In this document: piece after piece, positions 55,098-64,000 of the stretch
Numbering within the stretch: position 1 is the first letter of the stretch
Layout: every line of letters starts with the position of its first letter
Assembly: GCA_017590115.1 (NCBI GenBank)
Contig: JAGGNK010012559.1
Coordinates: 3,827,236-3,891,235 of the forward strand
Direction of reading: 5' to 3'
Source of the DNA: Montifringilla adamsi
Taxonomy: Eukaryota; Chordata; Aves; Passeriformes; Passeridae
Length of the DNA: 64,000 bases
Notes under the pieces: model-generated
What the model was told of the DNA's origin: nothing
Seen by the model: only the letters and a program-made list of their open reading frames with translations
Database searches by the model: none
Translations under genes and position numbers: made by a program

Positions 55098-55180
55098 AGT
55101 GCAGCTGGGGAAAATTAAGGCACAGAGCAAGTTAAATGATTTACCACAGCTCAGGTACATGGGCATGATCTGTGTGTGTG
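55098..55180 (-). mobile_element. MIR-type SINE remnant (antisense)
   Basis: The plus strand GCAGCTGGGGAAAATTAAGG, CACAGAGCAAGTTAAATGAT, TTACCACAGCTCAGGTACAT is the reverse complement of the MIR core (GCTGTGtgaC...CAAGTcACTTAAC...CTCTGTGCCTcAgTTTCC). MIR elements are ancient amniote-wide SINEs, so survival of this one suggests either chance or retention in regulatory DNA. Confidence 0.75.
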
Positions 55181-57229
55181 CAATTCCAGCCTGTGGGAAT
55201 GCCTTTCTAAGCAATCCAGGCTTCAGCTGTTGCCCAAGTGTTGGGAAGTGCTGTGCTGCAGGCTGATTACGTACAGCCTCTGTTTTCATAGCTCTGGATT
55301 TTCTGTAGGAAGCTGTGAAATCGAGCAGTTTGTCACCCCATCATCTTGGCTCCTGGTGCTGTGGTGATTTGGAGAAGGGCAGCACGGCAGTAACAGGCAC
55401 ACAGCAGAATCTTGCTGAGTGTGGGATGGGAAATGATCCTCATTTCTTCTGTGCACCTCACAGGAAGCGTTTCCATCAGACTCAGCCTCTCACTGCGGCC
55501 TTGAACCTCACAGGGCAGGTGCCACTTGCAACCTGCCGTGTTCCAGGTGTGTGTGAGCAGCACTGGAGAGACCCAAACTCCCAGTGAGTTGCTTGCCCCT
55601 GTGCTTGGAGCAGGTACGTGTGACTCCATCTTCCCTGTGAACCTCAAGGTTTGTGATCTCCCACCAGAGGAGCCTTTTGTGTTGAGTCAGCTCTGGTTTG
55701 TCTTTAAAACATACCCTGGTGTAACTGTCAGAAAATTAACCCCCACAACTTCATTTGCTGCAGCTCAAAAACCCTGATGCAGAGAGTGATTTCAAACAAG
55801 TCCTGGTGTCCAAAAACACCAAGGGTTCCATCCCTTGACTTCCCTGAGCTGGAGGACACCCTGCTGCCTGGGGTTATCTCTTTGTATCTGGCACAGCCAG
55901 AATGAAATTGTGTTATGACACAGAACAAGTCACTATCCCAGTTTGGGCTTGACTGTCTCCAGCAACAAATTGCAGATAATAATATAATAATGTCTGCCTG
56001 GGAGGGATGTTATGATACCCAATTAAAACTTTCCAAGTAATCTCTGGTGGGAGATTTCTCCAGGTGAGAAGTCCTTGGGTGTTGAATGCACCAGGAGGAG
56101 TTGGTCCAGCCCCTGAGCACGGGATGTGATGATGCCCCTTGGAGCAGGCAGGCAATGGAAAGGCAATTCCATGGACAACAGAAGTCCTGTACCTCCAGCG
56201 ATGCTGCAGCCCATGGATGGGATGTCACAGCCTTCTCTCCCTGAGGGTTTTTCAGGGACAGTTGGGAGAAAGATAAAAACATGGCTGAATGGACTGCTCG
56301 GCTGTGAATCCAGCGAATGGGATAAGGAGCCTCATGCCTTCAAAGTGTCCCAAAAGAAAGCACAAAGTTTCTGCCATTTCTGTCCTGGCTTGCAAAGGTA
56401 GATCCTTTGGCTTTTGAGTTTAAGAGGTAAAAAGAAGGAGCAAAACAAACCCATTCTTCAAAGGCTTTTACCTAGAAAACCTTGCAGAATTTCCATCTCT
56501 TGCCCAGTGAAAGCCAGCACGAGCCGATCCCAGCCCTGCGCCTCCTCATCCTCCCTCTCGAGCAGGGTCCGGGCTGAGGATGCTCCTTCATTCCTTCTCC
56601 TTCCTCATATTTGTTCACCAAAGTTTGTGGTGAAATTACCATTGTGATTCCTGGAAATGGGCACTTTGAAGTGTAAATATTCAGTGAAAAAGGCGCAGCT
56701 GCAGCCCGGCTCAGTCTTCGATGCCGGGATTGCCGGGAGCTGCGGGTGCCGGTGTCCGTGCGCAGGGCTGGCAGCAAACCATCGACTTTTGGGTTTAAGG
56801 GAAAAGAAACTTTGCTTATAAAAAGAGAAAAATATGAAGTACAGACTCGTTTCCACTGGAGAAATGTGCTGCTTGCTTGCAAAATTATCTGTAAGCAGGA
56901 AAAATGGTGGTACTTGGGAATTGAGTTGCTTATCGTGGTGTTATTTGTTCTGTTCCATTTCCAGCTGGAGCTCGGGGTGCTGTAAGGGGAAAAACAGGTC
57001 CAGAGGGAACATGCAAATCGCTGCCCGTCTTACAAGTCTGTTTTCTTCTCTCTCCAGATACACTACATGTAAATTCTCTTCCTCGGTAAGGCGGAATCCC
57101 TGAATATCGGAGCTTTTATTGCGACATCCCTTTATAAGTGGGAGTGTGCTACTGTTGAGGTTGCATTTTAAAGAGGTAGCAGTGAATCGCCTTAGGAGAC
57201 AACCTGGGACAAAGCAATCGCTCATCTCC

Positions 57230-57490
57230 AGGCACAGCAGCTCTATCTCCAGCCCCCCACAGAAGCCCCCGTCCCTCTCCGGGGCCGTGCCCCGGTCGGC
57301 TCGGCTGCCTCGGGCATCGCTGCGGGGCAGAGAGCTGCGCCGTGCTGCCCGGCAAGGGCACACCTGCACCCTCCAAAGCTGCCGCAGGTGCAGAGGTTTT
57401 GGTTCCAGGCAGGTGCAGCGGTGACTGCCCCAACCCCCCGGTTTGTTCCCTGGCCGGGGGTCCCGCTGCTCTGAGCCGCTCCGGGTCCAG
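57230..57490. promoter_or_regulatory. CpG-rich patch in TFAP2E intron 3
   Basis: CpG-dense stretch (GGGGCCGTGCCCCGGTCGGC, GCATCGCTGCGGGGCAGAGA, CTGCGCCGTGCTGCCCGGCA). Open frames cross it on both strands without any recognisable domain. It could be a secondary CpG island, common at developmental transcription-factor loci. Confidence 0.3.
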
Positions 57491-58079
57491 GCTGATGGAT
57501 GTTTGTGCACAGTCCCTGATGAAAGTGCTGCAGAGAGGTGAGGGATTTGCTGTTGTCTTCCGGGAAGAGCTGTCAGTGAGCTCATCGAACCTTCGTTGGA
57601 ATGTCTCTGATGTAAATTATAAGATGGAGATGCATATATAAAAAAATATCTGGATGTGGGTGTGAGCCAGGGGCAGCTGCTCCTGCCACCCCTTTAAAAG
57701 CTCTTTTTCAGGGAGGAGATGCTGCAGAGTTCAGCTGCACCAATTTCCTGGTGTTTCAGCAGAGAGGTATTTATTGATGGTCCAGGGAAGGAGGTCAGAG
57801 CCATCAGCTGTATTTCAAACCCTCAGTCTGTAATTATCCTCTCTTCCCAGAGGGGATTATACAGGTATTCTCTTTATCTCGAATGCACAACCTGAACCAA
57901 GTCCCCTTGTCAAAAAGCCTCTCTAGGAACCACCATCATCAGCCTTTTCAAATGGAAGGATGGAAAGAATCTTGGTTTTATCTGTGGGTTTTCAAGATCG
58001 CTGAGCTCTGATAGGGAAATGAATCTCGGACCCTCAGAGGAGAGCAGGGATAAAACCTCAATCTATTCCCATGAGAAAG

Positions 58080-58210
58080 CTAATCAGGAGAGGTCCCATG
58101 CCTATGCAAAACTCCCATGTTTAACATTTTGTTTCCCATGCAAATCCATTCATCAGGTTGGGAAAGAAATATGAAGTTGCCATGTGATATTAGTTCCATT
58201 TTTCATTCTG
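58080..58210. promoter_or_regulatory. candidate conserved non-coding element with octamer
   Basis: AT-rich block with a perfect octamer ATGCAAAT (58138-58145) and a partial one CTATGCAAAA (58102), plus CCATTCATCAGG. There is no coding potential or repeat. The regulatory role is inferred. Confidence 0.3.
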
Positions 58211-60485
58211 TACCTCTGTTTGACCCAGTGAAGTCCCAACCATGTGTCACTGCAGGTGTCTCCTGGGGAGCTTCGGGATGGATCGTTGGAGCAGGAAGGT
58301 TCAGACTCCCCAAATCCATGGGTACAATGGCTTGGTTAAGAGTGGTCCCTGCTGAGTATGTCATGCTTTGATAGGAATGGCCAGCTGATATAAAATTAAA
58401 ATTTACTCAGCCCCCTGTGCTCCTGCAGGACTTGGGAAGGGGACTAGAAAGTGCTTTGCAATCGATCATTTCCGCAAATGCATTTTCTGCTTCACCATTT
58501 AGGAATTACTCGACCTCAAATACACTGCTGTTCAGAATAGTTTGTCAGTTTTTTGGGAACTGCTCACAATTAATTTGTGGTGAGTTCCCACATGTTTCCT
58601 TTCCATGCTTCGTTTCATGGAGTGGATTCTGTTGTCTGGGGAACCCTGATGTCGCAGCCTGAGCAGTAACTGCAGAAACACTTCACTGAAAAGCACCAAA
58701 TATTATTGATTAAAATGTGCCCCTAAATAATAAAACTCAGGTGCCCGAACCTTTAAAGGGAATGAATGAAAATTATTTGGGTTCTGCTTTTGAGTGACAA
58801 AGTGTTTGGAGATATTTCCTGTGCTGTTGGTTGGAAGCCACCCCGATGCAGCGACTTCATTGGAGAAGTCAGTTTAGTCAGTTTAGTCACATTATTTCCC
58901 TCCCTCTTGATCCTAAATTACTTTTTCTGAATCTGCAGCTATGCCCTTCCACATCTACATTAGAAAATTAACTATTTAAATTTCACTTCCATTACTGAAT
59001 AATTGTTTAAAATTTAGTTCAAATTCTGCCTGTATAGAATTCATGTTTCACAGCATAAACCAAGCAGGTTTAGAAACGGGAGGCTGGAGAGTCAGAGGAT
59101 TTAAACCAGCGGAATTGGAAACCCACAGTGCCCCATGCTGACACCAAGGGAAGTTCCCCATCAATGTCACCCCTGGCTGTGCTGCAGCAAGTGCTCCCAG
59201 CCCCACACACTCCGTAACTCTGCCTGCAGCATCAACCACCCCAAATTTACTCCTTTAGCAGCACAAACACTTTGGCACCCACTCTATGAGATCTTTATGT
59301 GTTTAAACAGTTTAATCCATTTCACAACAACATGCAGGGGAGATTTTCCCTGTATTCCCTATAGATGCACCTGAATTGGTGTGGCTGGCATCTCCATAAG
59401 CTAAAAGGGGAGGACAAAGCTGTGAAATCACAGTGAGTGGTGGCCGATCCTGTGGAAGCCACTGCGATGTTCCTGTCAATTTCTTAAATCTGTTCAGGTT
59501 GTTGAAGGGCAAAAGACCATCCAGCAAAGATTAGACATGAATAATAATAGAAAAAATTCTTCCCTTCATACTGAGCTCGCTGCCAGCCCACCGAGCTGGC
59601 GGGGTTTCAGTCTGGGTCTGACCACAGCAACGTGAATCTCTCGGTTCAGCGGCTCCTCCGGAGCTGCCGGCTTGTCCAGGGATCACTCTGGGGACAGGGA
59701 CTGCTCACCCACTGTCACAGCAAAAAAGGCTTTTCCTTTTCCTTGCTCAGATGTCCTGGGTTGCTGAGACAAACCCTCTGATGATGGTTTTTCAACAGCC
59801 ACCCCTTCTCTCACTAACAGGGATCTTGTGCTGGAAGCCTCTCAAAGCACCCTCGGTCAGATCCTCTGCTCACAGCTCTCCAGCCCTGCGATGGTGGCTC
59901 TGCTTTCTCCCACTTTGGGGCTCTCAGGGAGCCCTGGGGACACCACTTGCTCCCTGGGACCTGTCTGACCAGTCCGGAGGGAACAGGGCCTGACCCAATC
60001 CCTCTCTCCCTGGCGCCTCGGCACTCTGGTGACTGATGCCAGATAAATACCTGAGATAGAGGGTGGGGAGACTCAGCCCGGCTGGAATCCCAAGCACGCA
60101 CCACAGACACTGTGATGGATTTTTAAGCCACGAAGGTAAACCTGCTCCCAGTTCCTCTTGTGTTGCTCCAAACCCCAAGCTCCTGCCATGCTGTGTTTTG
60201 GGGTTGTTTAATTGCAGTGGGTACCTTGGGCTCTTTTCTAGCAATTCCCTCTCACTCCAATGTGCTTCTCTGCCCTTTCCCCCCAAACCACAACCAAAGG
60301 GAAGGCAATACCCGGGCACGGTGGAGCCGGGCTGGGAACAGTCCAGGGAGATGAGAGCTGAGCACGCAGCAGCTCCAAGCATCACATCCAGATTTGCTAA
60401 TTAGTTCCTCCATTAAGAATTAAAATAAACAAACAAATGGAAGGACAGCAAGAGTGAGTAACTCCCTGGATCACACAGGAAAGGG

Positions 60486-60560
60486 TGGGATGGTTTAGTG
60501 GTTAGAGTGCTAGTCTAGGACTTCAGAGAACCTCATTTAGGCTCTTCAAATAATTAAGAG
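60486..60560 (+). mobile_element. tRNA-derived SINE head (MIR/AmnSINE-like remnant)
   Basis: GGATGGTTTAGTGGTTAGAG matches a Pol III A-box context, followed by TGCTAGTCTAGGACTTCAGA and GAACCTC, like the head of MIR-family or AmnSINE elements (GTGGTTAGAGC...GGACTAGGAcTCAGGAGACCTGG). The B-box region is decayed and no cloverleaf can be drawn, so a functional tRNA gene is unlikely. Confidence 0.6.
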
Positions 60561-61424
60561 AGATTGCAAACATTTTTTTTCTGAGATCATGTATCTTGGA
60601 ATGTTATTAAACTGGGAGGAATAGTCTGTATTTGCCTCTGCTCTGCTGTAGATTTAGTGTGACCCTGGTCTGGAGTGACATTGATGGGTTCCTGTGGGTC
60701 TTGCCTGTGTCTATGCTGCCATGGGTGTGTGTCCTTTTGGACCCCAGTGAGGCAGGTACCTGTGCTGTCACACAAATTAAGATCTTGGCACCACTTCCTT
60801 TGCAGGGACAAACACCACAGGTGTCACCTGGCCAAGGCTGTCCTGCTGCCAGTCCACCTGTGGATGAAATAGCCCCTGTGGGAGCCAGGGTAGTGATGTG
60901 ACAGTGGCCACCAAACTGCAAAAATAACTAACAGCCCCTAAAATGAAGGGAAAGGTGCTCCTGAGCAAGCCCAACATGTGTGTGCTGCTCACTCAGTGCT
61001 GTCCATGGAGAAGCCTCACCTGGGTTCTCCTCCCAGAGCAGAGGTGCTGCTGCTTTGGCTCAAGCCACATGCCAAAAAAAACAACCCAAGATGGCTTTCC
61101 TGAACCTACCCTTTAAGAGCTGCTCTTTATTTCAAACAAAGAAAAAAATTCATTTAGAAACATCTAATTAAACAGTAAGTCATGACAAGGTACATGAAAC
61201 TTGGAGATAACACATGCCTGGGAGGCACTGGGGAGGTTGAGACAAAGCCCAGCACCTTCACCGGTACCCGCGTGTGTTATCTCACATGAACACACACCTG
61301 GGCTTATCCTGGTGCAATTATAGGACATTAAAAATATAATTTTAATGGAGGAATGGTGATCTGGATGCAGTTCAGAGCAAAAACTTTCTTTTAAGTTTCT
61401 CTGTTTGATTAGTAGGTGTTCCTG

Positions 61425-61525
61425 CCGCGCACCGTGTGCGCGCGAGGGAGAAGCGCCGGGCTCGGGAGGTGTGACTGTGTTTTGAGGAACGCTGCTCTAT
61501 CTCCCGGTGTGTGCGAGGGCTTGTC
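61425..61525. promoter_or_regulatory. short CpG-rich patch
   Basis: CCTGCCGCGCACCGTGTGCG and CGAGGGAGAAGCGCCGGGCTCG form a small CpG cluster in otherwise CpG-poor DNA. No exon is recognised. Confidence 0.25.
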
Positions 61526-62262
61526 GAAACTTTAAAGCATTCATGAGCAGCACTAAGGCAGCAAAACTTCCAGTCAAGACCCGGCTTGTCCCGGGTGAGC
61601 CCCTTTTCCTACTCAGGCAAACTACCGCCGCAGATGAAGCTGCAGAGAGCTGGGAGGGCTCCCCAGCGAGCCCAGCACCCTGCAGCTGACTGGAAGCCAA
61701 GTACCTCCACCCACGGTCCTGGACAGTCCTATAAAAGCTGAGTCTTCACAGCCCCAGGTGTTTTACAGGATGACCTCATTTATTACCTTGCTCGTCACAG
61801 GAAATGATGTTTATCTAATCTACCATTCTTTCAGAATTTTTTTTTCCCCTGCCACATCTGGCTTCTTACATTTCTTACAGCTCAATTCCTCCTTGCACCA
61901 AGACAAAGGAGAAATGGCACTGCTGCCATCATGCCAGTGCCCCAATCCCACCAGTCCCAGCAGCCTGAGAAGAAGCTGAGAAGCTTCAAAACCTGGAGCT
62001 CGCGTGCGGTGGCGAGTGGATCTAAGGATCTCGGTCTTAATCTCCCTCCTCTGCTGCATTCCTTAGTAGTGACAGCTACTTCTTGCAATATTCCTGACTG
62101 TGGGCTCTGAGGCACAGCTTTCCATCTGCCTGTCCAGTATCCAGCCAAACAGGTCCACATTCCTGAGCAGAAACGCTAGCACTGCCCCTCGGAGCGGCTC
62201 GAAAGCCTCGGATGGAAACTGGAACAAGTCACAAACATGAGGGAGGGCGGCAGCAGCCAGGA

Positions 62263-62369
62263 CCAGATCCGCAAAAACCAGGGACAGTGGCAGCACCAGA
62301 TCCACAAGAACAAGGGACAGTGGCAGCAGCAGATCCACAAGAACAAGGCACAGTGGTAACACCAGGTCC
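62263..62369. repeat. 33-bp minisatellite, about three copies
   Basis: Units start at 62264, 62297, 62330 and (partial, diverged) 62363, each like CAGATCCACAAGAACAAGGG ACAGTGGCAGCAC. The period is a multiple of three, so open frames cross it on both strands (for example a minus-strand frame of 213 codons at 62063-62704). I see no domain, signal or splice context to call it a gene. Confidence 0.9.
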
Positions 62370-63044
62370 CACTGGCCCAGCACGGAGCCCGGGGACGTGC
62401 GCTGTGCGTGCCTGGGTGCCAGCGTGAGCCCATGCTGGTCACACCCTGCTCTGTCTCTACTCCAGGTTGTAAAATGCCACAGCCAAAACTTGTGCCCGCG
62501 AGCGGGTGCACGGGCCCCTGTGGCTCTCCCTGCTCCCGCTGCCACAGGGCCCCAGCTTGCTCCTGCCCACTGCCAGCAGGACCCAGGGCTGCTCCCGCAC
62601 CCCAGCGTGTCCCCAGGTGCCAGGGAAAGAGATTTGTATTTTTCTTTGTAATAAAAAGGCTCTCCCAGAAGCTTTCTGCTGATCCCAAAAGGATGTGAAA
62701 GCAATAAAACCCCTCCTTATTTTACAACCGAGCTGCAGGATTTTTTGCTACTGAGCACAACGACCTAAATGCTTGATTTCATAAGCAGAAGGTCACACCC
62801 TGCACCAGGAGCTTGGGACTTGCTGAGTCCCCAGTTTTATCTCTGGGGGGGTCTCACAGCCAGACCTCGGTAGCTGACCTGGGTATCTAAACATCAGGGC
62901 AGCAGGTGAGTGGAGCAGAAAATTCCTGAGCTGCTGTAGACTAAAGCAGCCAGAGCCCCAACTAAACTTTTTCAGAGCTGATTTTAATGTTTCACAGTCT
63001 AATATTTCCTGGTCTTATATAAATGCTTGGAAGGTAAAGTAAAA

Positions 63045-63078
63045 TTATTATTATTAATAATAATAATAATAACAATAA
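63045..63078. repeat. (TTA)n / (TAA)n microsatellite
   Basis: TTATTATTATT then AATAATAATAATAATAA forms a small palindromic trinucleotide repeat. Confidence 0.92.
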
Positions 63079-63429
63079 ACCAAACAACAAACAAAACAAC
63101 AAAAGAAAGGCAAAGAAAACAATTTCTGAAATACTGCTGGGAAAAAAGGGAGAATGAACAAATGGGGTTACAAAGTATTCATAAATGCTCTGCTGCCCTA
63201 TCCAAGATTTTATCAATTTAATTCCCAAACGAAATCTATCACCCCATTTGTCATGACAGCACGGGGGAAAAACTCATCCTCCGTTTTTCAGAGCTATCAC
63301 ATCTCTCCCTGCTCCAAGTGAAATCCCAGCTCACACACCGCACCCCACAACCAAACGGGACCCCCTCACCGGGGATTTCTCGGTGCCCTTCACCAGCCTC
63401 CAGCCCTAGGGATCACCAAGGCGATAACG

Positions 63430-64000
63430 AACCAGAACCAGTCCCGAGGGCAGCGGTGGAAATGGGAATTTGAACTCCGGTTTCCAGCCGGGATCTGCCT
63501 CCCCGGGCTGCACCCGCCGCCGGGACGCGGGCACCGCGCAGCCACCGCCGGGACTGCGGGATGGGGGTCCCGGGATGGGGGTCCCGGGGCGGGCTGGGGC
63601 GAATCCCCGCTTTTCCTCTCCACTTATTTCATTCGGGGTTACCTGCAGCCGAGGGGCCGGAGCGCTGCGGGCTGGGGAAAACACTCAGAGGGGAGAGGGT
63701 GGCGATGCACCGCGTCTCCGAGATGCCCGCAAAATCCCTGGAATTATATTAACGGCTGGAAGTTTATTTGTGAAGGAAAAGGAGGGAAAGCAGATACTCA
63801 GTCAGGGATGCTCCCAAGTAGAGCTCCGAGATTCCGGGCAGCATCTTCCCCGCGCCGGGCAGCGGGGGACATCGGCATGTCCGGGGCCCGTCCGGGCTGG
63901 GGACATCGACAGTGACCCCCCTGCCGCGGGGATGGCCCCGAAACCCCGGGATACCGGAGGGAACAGGCTGCGGGGACAGCGCGGAGCTGCGGGCTCTTCC
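63430..64000. promoter_or_regulatory. CpG-rich region at the window edge
   Basis: CpG density rises sharply over two patches (63470-63680 and 63825-64000). Because TFAP2E reads leftward and its 5' exons are missing, this may be the start of the CpG island around the TFAP2E 5' end, lying past the window. No AP-2 coding motif is present in the part seen. Confidence 0.4.

Larger units (their letters stand above)
51216..64000 (-). other. probable TFAP2E intron 3 (or 5' flank), no exon found
   Basis: The first TFAP2E exon seen starts with a split codon after an AG acceptor, so at least one coding exon lies upstream of it. A scan of the minus strand to 64000 did not reveal the short exon that should end in an IKK-type sequence, nor the large activation-domain exon with its PPYFPPPY motif. 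They most likely lie past the window end. The interval has four CpG-rich patches, candidate regulatory blocks and several repeats, listed separately. Confidence 0.6.

Noticed and set aside
57149..57585. CpG-rich open frames as a candidate TFAP2E 5' exon
   Set aside because: None contains the PY motif, the conserved activation-domain residues or an IKK-ending exon.
60486..60560. Possible functional tRNA gene
   Set aside because: The A-box-like start is good, but the B box is decayed and no cloverleaf can be formed. A SINE head fits better.

Overview
This is vertebrate nuclear DNA, most likely from a bird and possibly a songbird. The evidence is spliced genes with GT-AG introns, CpG-island promoters, many 3'-end fragments of CR1 LINEs ending in the typical avian 'GGTCCCTTCCAACC'-like tail, and almost no other recent transposons. 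Two protein-coding genes can be supported. PSMB2 (20S proteasome subunit beta type-2) lies on the plus strand with all six coding exons between 23082 and 33905. The 3' half of TFAP2E (transcription factor AP-2 epsilon) lies on the minus strand, with four coding exons between 46632 and 51215. The two genes converge tail to tail, as they do in human 1p34.3. From general knowledge this block sits on microchromosome 23 in chicken; that placement is inferred here.

Layout. 1-21580: an intergenic region with no recognisable gene. It holds several AT-rich blocks full of homeodomain and POU-type core motifs that look like candidate conserved regulatory elements, some short tandem repeats, and an assembly gap (14 N) inside a poly-T tract. 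21587-22145: a CR1 fragment. 22187-22965: an 11-unit minisatellite of about 74 bp that abuts the PSMB2 CpG-island promoter. 23082-34030: PSMB2, with five CR1 fragments in its introns. 34031-45400: an intergenic stretch between the two gene ends with only microsatellites. 45400-51215: the 3' UTR and last four coding exons of TFAP2E. 51216-64000: most probably TFAP2E intron 3, with several CpG-rich islands, candidate regulatory blocks, two ancient MIR-type SINE remnants, a 33-bp minisatellite and a perfect 41-bp inverted repeat. The upstream TFAP2E exons (activation domain) were not found and probably lie beyond 64000.

The two genes are functionally unrelated: one is a housekeeping proteasome component, the other a developmental transcription factor. 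I found no new gene system. The strongest anomalies are the perfect 41-bp palindrome at 55002-55091 and the promoter-proximal minisatellite with signs of higher-order duplication.
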